Assembly: GCA_030017955.1 (NCBI GenBank)
Contig: JASEGR010000030.1
Location: forward strand, 1-33,477
Reading direction: 5' to 3'
Origin: Candidatus Eisenbacteria bacterium
Lineage (GTDB): Bacteria > Eisenbacteria > RBG-16-71-46 > JASEGR01
Length of the DNA: 33,477 nucleotides
Below the pieces are notes generated by a model. The model did no database searches. It saw only the letters and a list, made by a program, of their open reading frames with translations, and was not told the DNA's origin. Below, one piece after another: positions 1-8,580 of this stretch. The stretch's first letter is position 1. Each line of letters opens with the position of its first letter. The position numbers and the translations under genes were made by a program.

Positions 1-48
1 GCACCGTTCAGCGGCAATGTGAATGTCAACTTACTTATGTTACGGTGC
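1..48. repeat. 7-bp inverted repeat downstream of the GyrA-CTD gene
   Basis: GCACCGT at 1-7 and its perfect complement ACGGTGC at 42-48 flank a 34-base loop just after the stop codon (50-52) of the minus-strand GyrA-type gene. There is no clear T-run, so this is at best a weak transcription-termination structure. The right arm with the stop codon also resembles the GGGACGGCACACTA motif found at two other gene ends in this window, so it may instead be a diverged copy of that repeat. Confidence 0.25.
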
Positions 49-49
49 A

Positions 50-982
50 CTAGCCGGTTTTCTCTGCGACCACCACTTTGTCGCCTTCGTCAAGCCTCAT
101 TATTCTTACGCCGGTAGAAGCCCTTCCTGTTTCCCGTATGTCCTGGGCCTTGATCACAATGGCCTTCCCATGGGAGCTTCCGACAAGGAGCTCGTCCTCG
201 CCACCGGCGCCCACCAATGCGACGACGGCTCCTGTCTTTTCGATTGACTTTATGTTTGTTACTCCCTGCCCGCCTCTTCCACTTGACCGGTACTTGGACA
301 TCGGAGTCCTCTTCCCGAATCCGCCCTCAGTCACAGTGACGGCAGAGCTCTGATCGTTGCCGACCAGGAATCCTGCAACTCCATCCCCCTCCTTGAGTCT
401 CATGGCTTTCACTCCCGATGCCCCACGACCCGTGCTTCTAACGAGAGTCTCGTCGAAGCGGATCGCCCTTCCGCTCTTCGTTGCAACCAGAATCGATGAT
501 TTTCCGTCAGAGATTCTGGCTCCGGAAAGCTCGTCACCCTCATGGATTGTCACGGCCTTGATACCACCCGCTCTCGGTCTTGCAAACTTGGAGAGCTCAG
601 TTTTCTTGATCATACCCTGCTTTGTCAGCATGACAACTTCCAGTCCCTCGGGGAAACTCGAGACCGAAACGACTGCCGCAACTCGCTCTTCATTTTCGAG
701 CTCCATGAGCTTGGAAACGAGTATTCCTTTTGCATATCTTCCAAGTTCCGGAATATCGCTCACCTTCAGGATGTGACATTTGCCGAGTGTTGTGAAGCAG
801 AGAAGATGATCGTCTTCTGTTGCAGGGAGGAGATAGGAGACAACATCATCCTCTTCAATCTTAAGTGCTATTACTCCCTTGCCTCCCCTTCTCTGAGCGC
901 CGAATTCCTCCAGGGACATTCTCTTGAGTTTCCCCATCTTAGTCAGAGCAAGAAGAAAGGTTTTGGTTTCTACAGCTTCCAT
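50..982 (-). CDS. Stand-alone DNA gyrase subunit A C-terminal beta-pinwheel protein
   Basis: The 310-residue product consists only of the DNA-wrapping C-terminal domain of GyrA; the breakage-reunion domain and catalytic tyrosine are absent. The canonical GyrA-box QRRGGKG lies at residues 30-36, in the first blade. Five further blade motifs follow (for example GRYAKG, RPRAGG, STGRGASG, SSGRGGQG, ETGRASTG), giving six blades. It is not an obvious truncation of a longer local gene. A consensus Shine-Dalgarno AAAGGAGGT sits about 7 bases before the ATG at 982, and the upstream hydrolase ends 24 bases away, so the two are probably co-transcribed. By family knowledge this domain binds and bends DNA around itself. 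Whether this one assists a gyrase encoded elsewhere or acts as an independent DNA-bending protein is unknown. Confidence 0.9.
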   Translation of the reverse strand: MEAVETKTFLLALTKMGKLKRMSLEEFGAQRRGGKGVIALKIEEDDVVSYLLPATEDDHLLCFTTLGKCHILKVSDIPELGRYAKGILVSKLMELENEERVAAVVSVSSFPEGLEVVMLTKQGMIKKTELSKFARPRAGGIKAVTIHEGDELSGARISDGKSSILVATKSGRAIRFDETLVRSTGRGASGVKAMRLKEGDGVAGFLVGNDQSSAVTVTEGGFGKRTPMSKYRSSGRGGQGVTNIKSIEKTGAVVALVGAGGEDELLVGSSHGKAIVIKAQDIRETGRASTGVRIMRLDEGDKVVVAEKTG

Positions 983-1006
983 CCTGACACCTCCTTTGCT
1001 TGGCTG

Positions 1007-1768
1007 CTATTCCGGCTGCCGTATCTGCTCGAAAATATGCACCGGAACCTGTGTTACGAGGGACCTAAACTTATTTGCATCTTCTCCAGAACCGAGGATG
1101 CTTCCGTAGTGCATGGGTACTGCTATCTGAGGCTTGATCATCTCCGCCGCCCGGGCCGCCTCTTCGGCAGTCATCACATAAGTGCCGGAGACGGGGAGAA
1201 GAGCGATGTCTGCCTTTATGTTCTTCATCTCGGGAATCAAATCCGTATCCCCGGCAAAGTAAACTCTCACGCCCCCCGGAACCGTCACGATAAAGCCGAT
1301 CCATCCCTTACTCTTCGGGTGGAATTCCTTGCCTATGTTATAGGCGGGGACAGCTTCCACCTGCACCGTGCCAAGATTCAGTTTTTCACCCGGCCTCATG
1401 GTTCTCACATTTCCGGAGAACTTCTTGGCGCAATCGGGAGTAGTTACGATGATTGTGTCCTTCTTTTGAATCTTCTTGACGTCCTCCGGCGAGCAGTGGT
1501 CGTGGTGGTCGTGAGAAATCAGAATGATGTCGGCAGGTTCGAGGCCGGCTTTCAACTTGAACGGGTCAAAGTAGATCACCTTGTCAGCGGCCACTTTGAA
1601 AGTATCATGCCCGTACCATGTCATCTTGCGGGCTACATTCATTGCATCCAAGTGCGGCCTCCTTCCTTCTTTCTGCGCTTTCCCAACTTGAGCCAACCCA
1701 GCTGCAGTCGAAACAAGAGCCGTGAAAAGGAACAGAAACATGCACGAAGGAACCCATCTCCTCATCAT
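1007..1768 (-). CDS. Exported metallo-beta-lactamase-fold metal-dependent hydrolase (UPF0173/UlaG-like)
   Basis: 253 residues. The N-terminus has a twin-Arg charged start, a hydrophobic stretch at about 9-23 and a GLA-Q style cleavage site near 26, so secretion by Sec is likely. The metallo-beta-lactamase fold is shown by HDHHDH at residues 86-91 (metal ligands H86, H88, D90, H91), the GDTD motif at 173-176 and MHYG with H220. This pattern fits the UPF0173/UlaG-like group; the substrate is unknown. Two adjacent ATGs (1768 and 1765) are possible starts, and GGAGG about 8 bases upstream of the first supports 1768. It lies 24 bases upstream of the GyrA-CTD gene and 43 bases downstream of a small membrane-protein gene, all on one strand. 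An exported hydrolase and a DNA-wrapping domain have no evident functional link. Confidence 0.85.
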   Translation of the reverse strand: MMRRWVPSCMFLFLFTALVSTAAGLAQVGKAQKEGRRPHLDAMNVARKMTWYGHDTFKVAADKVIYFDPFKLKAGLEPADIILISHDHHDHCSPEDVKKIQKKDTIIVTTPDCAKKFSGNVRTMRPGEKLNLGTVQVEAVPAYNIGKEFHPKSKGWIGFIVTVPGGVRVYFAGDTDLIPEMKNIKADIALLPVSGTYVMTAEEAARAAEMIKPQIAVPMHYGSILGSGEDANKFRSLVTQVPVHIFEQIRQPE

Positions 1769-1800
1769 TCCACGCCTCCAGTCCTAGTAGAGTTATTTCT

Positions 1801-1814
1801 GGGACGGCACACTA
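1801..1814. repeat. GGGACGGCACACTA repeat, copy 1
   Basis: The 14-base string GGGACGGCACACTA spans 1801-1814 and includes the stop codon of the minus-strand membrane-protein gene. The identical string recurs at 8693-8706, again containing the stop codon of a minus-strand reading frame. Related GGGGAC-anchored strings are clustered at 27852-27980. Exact reuse at gene ends suggests a dispersed extragenic repeat that has supplied stop codons. Confidence 0.5.
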
Positions 1815-2279
1815 GAACACTCTTGCTGCCACGAAGCCAAGGACAAAGCCGACCAGAATTGCGGTTGCAATCACTTTTGAGTTTGTGACCTCAGTCTTCA
1901 TGCCTTTCTTGAGAGCCACCATCGTGACGATATAACTCACGGCGTTGATAAGCAAGAAAAAGGGCAAGCTCAATATGGTGGCAAGGAGCGGTCCGATATA
2001 CGGAATAAGCACGATAAGTGCGAGAAAAGCGGAGAAGGCATGAGTGAAAAGCCCTGCGGCAAGGAGAACAGCGGCTGCAAGCTTCTTGTCTATCCCGAAA
2101 TAGAAAACTGAAACGATGAAGACTGCGAAGAGAAGGGCCCAGAGGAGCGTCCGGAACTTCTTGTGGCTCAGGAAGTAGAGCGAGGAGCGTTTCTTCATCT
2201 CATCCGGGAGATGGGTTACCTCCTCTGTGATATGCGCGATTTCCTCTGATACTTTTTCGGGGACGTGAGGGTGAGTCAC
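1812..2279 (-). CDS. Small integral membrane protein of unknown function
   Basis: 155 residues. The first ~42 are hydrophilic and acidic-then-basic (His, Glu and Lys rich). About four hydrophobic membrane segments follow, near residues 45-62, 67-85, 86-122 (probably two) and 136-155, and the chain ends inside the last helix. I recognise no family. The start is GTG at 2279, with GAGGT about 8 bases upstream. The final codons run through the repeated GGGACGGCACACTA sequence, so the C-terminus may have been altered by that repeat. It is the first gene of the short minus-strand group with the exported hydrolase and the GyrA-CTD. Confidence 0.7.
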   Translation of the reverse strand: MTHPHVPEKVSEEIAHITEEVTHLPDEMKKRSSLYFLSHKKFRTLLWALLFAVFIVSVFYFGIDKKLAAAVLLAAGLFTHAFSAFLALIVLIPYIGPLLATILSLPFFLLINAVSYIVTMVALKKGMKTEVTNSKVIATAILVGFVLGFVAARVF

Positions 2280-2371
2280 ACTTTTACCTCAGCGTTTGTC
2301 TGTTTTCCTCACGGAAGCGAAACAAGTCCTTAAGAAGAGAGCAAATCCCGCCTGAGGCGCAATTCTGTTCT

Positions 2372-3709
2372 CTACAACCAACGACGTTCCACGGCGAATT
2401 TCGTCAGCTCCTCGCGGAAATTCGGGTGGGCAATGTCGATTAGCGCCCGAGCCCTCTCGCGGACCGATTTACCGTGAAGATAGGCTGCGCCGAATTCCGT
2501 CACCACATAGTGGACATCCGCCCTTGATGTTACCACCCCTGCGCCTTCTTTCAGGTGCGGGACAATTCTGCTAACGGTATCGTTTCTTGCCGTTGCCGGG
2601 AGCGCAATAATCGGCTTTCCGCCTCTGCTTCGCGCCGCGCCGCGCATGAAGTCAACCTGACCCCCGAACCCGCTGTAGATATTGTAGCCCACTGAGTCTG
2701 CGCAAACCTGGCCCGTGAGGTCGACTTCTATTGCCGAGTTGATTGCGATCATTTTGTCGTTCAGGGCGATAACTGACGGGTCGTTGGTGTACTTGGTCGG
2801 ATGGAACTCGAACATCGGGTTATCGTCGACGAAGTCGTAGAGGAGCTTGGTGCCCAGCACAAAACCCAGGATGGCTTTTCCGGGATGCACGGTCTTTTTC
2901 TCATTGTTGATTATTCCCTTGTCGAACAACTCAACCGATGCGTCGCTTACCATTTCAGAGTGAATGCCAAGGTCCTTCTTGTTCTTCAGGTAGTAAAGAA
3001 CAGCATCCGGGATCTCGCCGATTCCAAGCTGCAATGTCGAACCATCCTCGATAATATCTGCGATGTTCCTGGCTATCCGGTGGGACGTCTCAGAAGGCTT
3101 TCCCATCGGGAGCTCAAGTATTCTGTCGTCAGTCTCAACGATATAGTCAAACTCGCTCATATGGATATAAGTGTAGCCGCGCGTACGCGGCATCCTGGGA
3201 TTCACCTGGGCAATTATGATCCTCGCGTGCTCGCACACGGTCTTCGTTGTATCGACCCCCACCCCGAAAGTGCAATAACCGTGCTTGTTAGGAGGCGAGA
3301 CCTGCACCAGCGCAACATCGATTGGCATGGCGCCGGAGCTGACCAGCTCCTCAATTTCACCGAGGTGGACCGGCACGAAGTCCGCCCTGCCTTCCTTGAC
3401 GGCCTGCCTGACATTGCCGCCAACGAAAAGACCGACGTGACGGAAGCTCTCCTGCAGACCAGGTTTCGCATAATCCGCGCTCCCGGCAGTCATGAGGTGC
3501 ACCACTTTCACATTGCGCAGCTCCGGAGCGCGCTTCGCCATTGCCTTAGTCAATCGTTCAGGATGGGCACAGCCGGAATGCACATACACGGTCTGGTTAC
3601 TTTGAATTACTTCCACTGCCTCTTCTGCGGTGCAGCACTTTTCCCGGTAGCTTTCGAACGCGGATAGTGCCTCCAGCAAGATCTTCTTAGTGACCCTTTT
3701 CTTGGGCAT
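2372..3709 (-). CDS. Acetyl-CoA hydrolase/transferase family CoA-transferase (4-hydroxybutyrate CoA-transferase-like)
   Basis: 445 residues, the normal length for this family. These enzymes move CoA between acyl-CoA and a free carboxylate such as acetate, butyrate, 4-hydroxybutyrate or succinate through a glutamyl-CoA intermediate. The likely catalytic glutamate is E252 in the GIHSEM segment. It is preceded by the conserved GIGEIPDAV loop (229-237) and followed by the Gly-rich GFGGQVDF segment. Substrate preference cannot be read from sequence. The neighbouring isocitrate dehydrogenase, aconitase and citrate synthase genes suggest handling of acetyl-CoA or succinyl-CoA. The ATG at 3709 has only a loose GGGGTGG-type site upstream. 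The 263 bases separating it from isocitrate dehydrogenase hold no gene and no clear promoter, so it may be a separate transcript. Confidence 0.85.
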   Translation of the reverse strand: MPKKRVTKKILLEALSAFESYREKCCTAEEAVEVIQSNQTVYVHSGCAHPERLTKAMAKRAPELRNVKVVHLMTAGSADYAKPGLQESFRHVGLFVGGNVRQAVKEGRADFVPVHLGEIEELVSSGAMPIDVALVQVSPPNKHGYCTFGVGVDTTKTVCEHARIIIAQVNPRMPRTRGYTYIHMSEFDYIVETDDRILELPMGKPSETSHRIARNIADIIEDGSTLQLGIGEIPDAVLYYLKNKKDLGIHSEMVSDASVELFDKGIINNEKKTVHPGKAILGFVLGTKLLYDFVDDNPMFEFHPTKYTNDPSVIALNDKMIAINSAIEVDLTGQVCADSVGYNIYSGFGGQVDFMRGAARSRGGKPIIALPATARNDTVSRIVPHLKEGAGVVTSRADVHYVVTEFGAAYLHGKSVRERARALIDIAHPNFREELTKFAVERRWL

Positions 3710-3972
3710 ATCGCTTTTTCCACCCCTTCCTGAAAAGTCTCAAAGGCCGTGCTCTATGCTCCTGGACGCGCCAACATCCCTCTGACTTCTGCCAGTCATC
3801 TGTTCCATAAGACCTGGCAAACGTGGAAACAGTTGCTGAACTGAGAGCAGGCAGACTAAGAGGGGACTAATTGACCGCGAACAACTCTAGAACAGAGGGC
3901 GGTCTATTTCAAGCGAAAACAGCGCCCCTGATAACGGAGAACCGCCCTGCAAACGAGCGAACGTTCAAGCTC

Positions 3973-5250
3973 TTACATCCGGGCCACTATTTCCCTGGCA
4001 AATTCAGAAGTCTTGATCGGCTCTACGCCGTCCATCTGGCGAGCAAGGTCATAAGTAACCTTCTTGTCCTGCACCGCTCGCTCAAGTCCCTTTTCGCAGA
4101 GCACTGCAGCTTCAGTCCACCCCATATATTCCAGCATCATGGCACCAGACAGGAGGAGCGAACCGGGATTGACCTTGTCCTGGCCGCGATACTTTGGAGC
4201 AGTGCCGTGTGTCGCCTCAAAGAGTGCAACGAAATCACCGATATTCGCACCGGGTGCCATTCCAAGGCCGCCAACCTGCGCAGCAGCTGCATCAGACATA
4301 TAGTCTCCGTTCAAATTCGGCATCGCGAGCACATCATACTCCTCGGGGCGAAGCAGAATCTGCTGAAACATCTGGTCGGCAATCCGGTCCTTAATCACTA
4401 TTCTCTTGCCCGGGTTCCCAGCAGGCAAACCACCCCGAAGGTTGGCGTATGCGCCCTCTTTGTGCGTTGGTGTCACGCCGTCTTTCGCTTTGGCCATGTC
4501 CCAAAGCTCATCCTCAGTTATAGCATTATCCCGAAATTCAGACAAAGCGAGCTCATATCCCCAGTTCTTGAATGCACCCTCGGTGTACTTCATTATGTTG
4601 CCCTTGTGCACCAGCGTGACGCTTTTCCGTTCATTATCAATCGCATGTCTTACTGCTTTTCGGACAAGACGCTTTGACCCGAATTCCGAGATCGGTTTTA
4701 TGCCTATTCCCGAATCCGGGCGGATTTTCTTGCCCAGCTCTTTTCCAATGAAATCGATTATTTTTTTCGCCTCGGGTGAATCCTTTTCCCACTCTATGCC
4801 CGCATAGACGTCCTCAGTATTTTCTCGAAAGATAACTACATTGAGAAGTTCAGGATGTTTCATCGGCGACGCCACACCAGGATACCAGCGCACTGGTCTG
4901 ACGCAGGCATACAGATCGAGTACCTGCCTCAACGTGACATTTAGACTCCTGAAGCCGCCGCCTACCGGTGTCGTGAGAGGCCCTTTGATGGCGACGATGT
5001 ACTCTGCTATTGCATCAACGGTTTCCTTGGGCAGCCATTCGTTCTTGACTTCAAGGGCTTTCTGGCCGGCATAGATCTCCTTCCATTCAATCTTGCGCTT
5101 GCTCTTGTATGCTTTTGCGACGGCTTGGTCCCAAACGAACATCGAAGCGCTCATAATGTCGGGACCTATTCCATCGCCCTCGATGAACGGGATTATCGGA
5201 TCATCCGGCACCGCGAGTTTTTCAGCTTGAACCCTTATTTTCGATCCCAA
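3973..5250 (-). CDS. icd: NADP-dependent isocitrate dehydrogenase (prokaryotic homodimeric type)
   Basis: 425 residues, aligning end to end from memory with the E. coli enzyme, which converts isocitrate + NADP+ to 2-oxoglutarate + CO2. The substrate loop RSLNVTLRQ (101-109) keeps the serine equivalent to E. coli Ser113 (S102). The NADP-specificity residues are all present: K353-Y354 in HGTAPKY, V360, Y400 and R404, matching E. coli K344, Y345, V351, Y391 and R395. The start codon is TTG at 5250. GGGAGG lies 5 bases upstream and the first internal Met is already inside the conserved core, so the TTG start is well supported. It lies 62 bases downstream of the aconitase small-subunit gene in the same orientation. 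Together with malic enzyme it would be a source of NADPH. Confidence 0.95.
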   Translation of the reverse strand: MGSKIRVQAEKLAVPDDPIIPFIEGDGIGPDIMSASMFVWDQAVAKAYKSKRKIEWKEIYAGQKALEVKNEWLPKETVDAIAEYIVAIKGPLTTPVGGGFRSLNVTLRQVLDLYACVRPVRWYPGVASPMKHPELLNVVIFRENTEDVYAGIEWEKDSPEAKKIIDFIGKELGKKIRPDSGIGIKPISEFGSKRLVRKAVRHAIDNERKSVTLVHKGNIMKYTEGAFKNWGYELALSEFRDNAITEDELWDMAKAKDGVTPTHKEGAYANLRGGLPAGNPGKRIVIKDRIADQMFQQILLRPEEYDVLAMPNLNGDYMSDAAAAQVGGLGMAPGANIGDFVALFEATHGTAPKYRGQDKVNPGSLLLSGAMMLEYMGWTEAAVLCEKGLERAVQDKKVTYDLARQMDGVEPIKTSEFAREIVARM

Positions 5251-5312
5251 GTTAGCCTCCCTCTGAATTCGAATGCCTTTGCTCTAGCAGTCCAGCGGCC
5301 CGCTGCCGCAGA

Positions 5313-5810
5313 TCATAGGGCAAAGTCTCCGTGCTTCTTGATATGCTCCACGATTCCACCGTCTTCGATTATTTTCAACATGACGGGCGGCATCGGCATC
5401 GCCGCCAGTTTCTTCCCCTTTGTCACATCAGTGATAACACCCTTATTGAGGTCTATCTCCAACTCATCGCCCGCGCTGAATTCGTCAGTGTTCACTTCCA
5501 GGGCAGGCAATCCAACATTTATTGCATTCCGGTAGAAGATCCTCGCAAAAGATTTTGCAAGAACGCAGGACACGCCTGCCAATTTGATAATCCTTGGCGC
5601 GTGTTCACGGGAGGAACCAAGCCCAAAGTTCCTTCCCCCTGCAACGATATCTCCGGGCCGCACCTTCCCCGCAAATTCAGGGTCGGCATCTTCAAGCACA
5701 TGTTTCGCAAGTTCGGGGAGATTTGTACGAAGATGGAACAACCGGCCCGGCGCAATGTGGTCAGTCGATATGTTGTCTCCGAACTTATGCACCTTTCCCT
5801 TGAGTACCAT
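5313..5810 (-). CDS. Aconitase/homoaconitase-type hydro-lyase, small (swivel) subunit
   Basis: 165 residues, the stand-alone swivelling domain of the LeuD/HacB group that pairs with the large subunit encoded directly upstream. The start is set at ATG 5810 because GGGAGG lies 7 bases before it. The ATG at 5825 would overlap that ribosome site. Conserved features are DNISTDHIAPGR (12-23) and GRNFGLGSSREHAP. The substrate-specificity loop reads HLRT (26-29). As I recall the archaeal work, homoaconitase has YLRT here with the Arg contacting the extra substrate carboxylate, whereas isopropylmalate isomerases carry non-Arg residues. R28 therefore argues for a tricarboxylate substrate (citrate/isocitrate or homocitrate) over isopropylmalate. 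With citrate synthase and isocitrate dehydrogenase on either side, aconitase is the likely job. Confidence 0.85.
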   Translation of the reverse strand: MVLKGKVHKFGDNISTDHIAPGRLFHLRTNLPELAKHVLEDADPEFAGKVRPGDIVAGGRNFGLGSSREHAPRIIKLAGVSCVLAKSFARIFYRNAINVGLPALEVNTDEFSAGDELEIDLNKGVITDVTKGKKLAAMPMPPVMLKIIEDGGIVEHIKKHGDFAL

Positions 5811-5865
5811 GGAAGAACCTCCCATCTAACTGCCTGATGCGCAAATCACTCGTGCGGCGTTCCTT

Positions 5866-7125
5866 CTACATGTATTTTCTGGGGTCAACAATTTTCCCAG
5901 CTATTGCGCTTGCAGCGGCAGTAGCGGGTGAGCTCAGAAAAATAAATCCTTCAGGATTGCCCATCCTGCCCTGAAAGTTACGGTTCTGTGTGGACAAAGC
6001 CTTCTCGCCGTCACCCAAGATCCCCTGGTGAACACCCACACAGGGGCCGCATCCCGGCGCCAGGATTGAGGCACCGGACTCAACGAAGATCTTCAAGAGT
6101 CCTTCTTTCATTGCATCAAGGTAGATTTCGCGCGACGCCGGAATCACTATCAGTCTGACGTCGGGATGGACCTTCTGTGATTTCAGTATCTTTGCCGCCG
6201 TACGCAAGTCGGACATCCTCCCGTTTGTGCATGTCCCGATGACGACTTGGTCAAGCCCGATACCTTCCGCCTCCGCCTCGCGCGCGGTCTTGATGTTGTC
6301 AACCGTGTGAGGGAAGGACACCGTTGGTTCAATCGACCTGAGGTCGAATTCAAGCGTCGTCTCAAAGTGCGCATCCGCGTCGGACTCGATTTTCCTGAAC
6401 TCTTTTCCCCGGCCCCGGGACTTGAGATACCTTTCGGTTTCTCCGTCTGTGGCAAAAAGGCCGGTCTTTCCGCCGGCTTCTATTGCCATATTGGCAATTG
6501 TGAACCGGGATTCGATGTCGAGCGCTTCTGCACCGTCTCCGGTGAATTCCATTGCCTTGTAGGATGCACCCTCTGCGCTGATTTTTCCGATGACATGCAG
6601 GATCACGTCTTTTGCCGACGAGCCTTCCGGAAGTCTGCCTTTCAAGACAAATCTCATGGTCTGCGGCGTTCGAAACCAGGTTTTCCCGAGAGCGAAAGCC
6701 AGAGCCACATCTGTTGAGCCCATCCCCGTCGCGAAGGCACCGAGTGCTCCGCCGGTGCAGGTATGAGAATCGGCCCCCACGACGATCTGACCGGGGTTCA
6801 CGAAATCTTCAACAAGCCTCTGATGGCACACACCGTCGCCGGATTCGGACAGCACCACTCCGGTCTTCTTGGCAAATTTCCGCAGCATGATGTGCGCGTT
6901 TGAAAGCTCTTTCCGCGGGCTCGGCGAAGCATGGTCGATGAAGAGAATTCTTGTCTTCGGGTTGACGACCCGGGAGATATTCATTTTCTCGAGTTCCTGG
7001 ACCGTCAGAGGACCTGTCCCGTCCTGGACCATTGCCACATCAACCGGCAGGACCACAAGCTCACCGGCAGCAACATTTCTCCCCAAATGCTCAGAAAAGA
7101 TCTTCTCGGTTATGGTTCTCCCCAT
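5866..7125 (-). CDS. Aconitase/homoaconitase-type hydro-lyase, large [4Fe-4S] subunit
   Basis: 419 residues, the length of LeuC/HacA-type large subunits; monomeric aconitases are about 750-900 residues. The three cluster ligands are C299 (GTCTNG), C359 and C362 (APGCGPCVG). The catalytic-domain signature GADSHTCTGGALGAFATGMGS begins at 117 and NRNFQGRMG is at 381-389. Residues ADSHT and SSPATAA are also typical of the family. AGGAGA lies 7 bases before the ATG at 7125. The gene sits 50 bases downstream of citrate synthase and 55 bases upstream of the small subunit, followed by isocitrate dehydrogenase. The order follows the reaction sequence acetyl-CoA to citrate to isocitrate to 2-oxoglutarate. 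No leucine or lysine biosynthesis gene is nearby. The aconitase role is inferred from context and the small-subunit loop. Confidence 0.88.
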   Translation of the reverse strand: MGRTITEKIFSEHLGRNVAAGELVVLPVDVAMVQDGTGPLTVQELEKMNISRVVNPKTRILFIDHASPSPRKELSNAHIMLRKFAKKTGVVLSESGDGVCHQRLVEDFVNPGQIVVGADSHTCTGGALGAFATGMGSTDVALAFALGKTWFRTPQTMRFVLKGRLPEGSSAKDVILHVIGKISAEGASYKAMEFTGDGAEALDIESRFTIANMAIEAGGKTGLFATDGETERYLKSRGRGKEFRKIESDADAHFETTLEFDLRSIEPTVSFPHTVDNIKTAREAEAEGIGLDQVVIGTCTNGRMSDLRTAAKILKSQKVHPDVRLIVIPASREIYLDAMKEGLLKIFVESGASILAPGCGPCVGVHQGILGDGEKALSTQNRNFQGRMGNPEGFIFLSSPATAAASAIAGKIVDPRKYM

Positions 7126-7175
7126 AAGTATTCTCCTGAATCAACAGCGGACAGACATCTGACGCCCCTGGGCGT

Positions 7176-8477
7176 CTATATCCCGGCCATCTTTTCGAGC
7201 ATGGATGTAGTCACTGACTTAGGTCTTTCGATAGGATAGGCAAGTGCCCTATCCCACACAATGTTCGCCATGACGCCGATGGCTCTTCCAACTCCGAATA
7301 GCACGGTATAAAAGTCATACTCCTTTACGCCGTAGTGCCACTGCGGGACACCGGATTGCGCATCCACATTCGGCCACGGGTCTTTGGCCTTGCCGTGTTC
7401 GACGAGTACTTTGGGAACTACCTCGTAGAGAAGACTCGTCATCTTGAAGATGTCGTCATCCGGCAGATGCTTAAGACAGAAATCCCGCAATGCCACGTAT
7501 CTTGGGTCTGTCTTCCGCAGCACGGCATGCCCGTAACCCGGTACTACCTGTCCTGAATTCAACGTGTCCCACACGTGCTTCGTCAGCCGCTCCTTGTCCG
7601 GGACTTTTCCGCCAAGATGAGAGATGAGATCCTGCACCCATCTTAGCACTTCCTGGCTGGCAAGCCCGTGGAGGGGACCAGCCAAACCGTTGAGTCCTGC
7701 CGACAGGGAGTAGTAGCCATCCGAGAGTGCCGAAGCGACTAGGTGTGTTGTGTGAGCGCTTACATTACCGCTCTCGTGATCCGAATGCAGGATGAAATAG
7801 AGTTTCGAAAGATCGTCGTACGGTGAGGATATTCCCATCATGTGGGCGAAATTATCTCCCAGGTCGAGCTGAGGATTGGCTTCAATCTGCTTATTGCCCT
7901 TGTACTTTAATCTGTAGATGTATGCAGCGATGACCGGTACCCGGGCAATAATATCCATTGCGTCCTCATACGTCGGATCCCACATATCGTTCTTATGGAT
8001 ACCTTTGTTGTATTCGCGAACGAAATGGGACTCTTGCTGCATCGAAAGAATTGCGTTTGAGAACATTGTCATCGGATGGGCATCTTTGGACATAGCCTGA
8101 AGAACATCCCAAACATACTTGGGGACCTTTCTGCGTTCTTTGAATTCCTCCACCAGTTCCTTTGCTTCCGCGTCCGTCGGGAAGTCACCCGTCAATAGAA
8201 GATATACGTGACCCTCAACATATGGTGATTCCCTGCCCGGAGGTTTAGGCAGGTTCTTAAGCGTATCCGGAATGTCATGCCCGCGGAACCGTATTCCCTC
8301 TTCCGGGTCCACGAAAGAGATATCCGTGGTCAGGCATTTTATTCCTCTCATCCCGCCGATCACCTGCGAAATCGTCACCTGGTCAATGACTTTCTCACCG
8401 TATTCTTTCAGGAGCCTGGTCGTTCTCGGGCGATACTCGTCAATCTTATTTTTCAACTTCTTTTTCAAAGCTGACAT
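7176..8477 (-). CDS. gltA: Citrate synthase, mitochondrial-like type I
   Basis: 433 residues. The enzyme condenses acetyl-CoA with oxaloacetate to citrate. Catalytic residues are H270 (GPLHGLA), H317 (PGYGHAV) and D372 (NVDAQSG), equivalent to pig H274, H320 and D375. Long identical stretches to the animal mitochondrial enzyme are evident, such as SDHESGNVSAHTTHLV, LNGLAGPLHGLA and VVPGYGHAVLRKTDPRY. By contrast, typical bacterial citrate synthases are only weakly similar there. Eukaryote-like citrate synthases are known in a few bacteria, including Geobacter, so this is unusual but not unprecedented. GGAGGG lies 4 bases before the ATG at 8477. It is the first gene of the TCA group. A candidate promoter lies 75-103 bases upstream. 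Confidence 0.95.
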   Translation of the reverse strand: MSALKKKLKNKIDEYRPRTTRLLKEYGEKVIDQVTISQVIGGMRGIKCLTTDISFVDPEEGIRFRGHDIPDTLKNLPKPPGRESPYVEGHVYLLLTGDFPTDAEAKELVEEFKERRKVPKYVWDVLQAMSKDAHPMTMFSNAILSMQQESHFVREYNKGIHKNDMWDPTYEDAMDIIARVPVIAAYIYRLKYKGNKQIEANPQLDLGDNFAHMMGISSPYDDLSKLYFILHSDHESGNVSAHTTHLVASALSDGYYSLSAGLNGLAGPLHGLASQEVLRWVQDLISHLGGKVPDKERLTKHVWDTLNSGQVVPGYGHAVLRKTDPRYVALRDFCLKHLPDDDIFKMTSLLYEVVPKVLVEHGKAKDPWPNVDAQSGVPQWHYGVKEYDFYTVLFGVGRAIGVMANIVWDRALAYPIERPKSVTTSMLEKMAGI

Positions 8478-8551
8478 AAGACCCTCCTTGTTTTGTGTTG
8501 ACTGAACGTGGAAGTGCAGACGCTGCAGAATGACGGCAAACCCGCACCCGA

Positions 8552-8580
8552 ATCTTGTTCCTCAGTACAATGTCTGTCAA
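8552..8580 (-). promoter_or_regulatory. Candidate sigma70 promoter for citrate synthase
   Basis: On the minus strand a perfect TTGACA (8580-8575) is followed after 17 bases by CAAGAT (8557-8552), which matches TATAAT at only three positions. It lies in the 226-base gap between the lipoate-ligase remnant and citrate synthase, 75 bases upstream of the start codon, where a promoter for the citrate synthase-aconitase-isocitrate dehydrogenase group would be expected. The weak -10 makes this tentative. Confidence 0.35.

Noticed and set aside
542-1888. 448-codon open frame on the plus strand
   Set aside because: It lies antisense across the GyrA-CTD and hydrolase genes, both of which have clear motifs and ribosome sites. 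The translation has no recognisable domain.
2280-2371. Terminator after the CoA-transferase
   Set aside because: Only a four-pair CGCC/GGCG stem without a T-run is present, which is too weak to call.
3710-3972. Promoter or RNA gene upstream of the CoA-transferase
   Set aside because: No acceptable -35/-10 pair, tRNA arm or riboswitch-like structure could be recognised in this 263-base gap.
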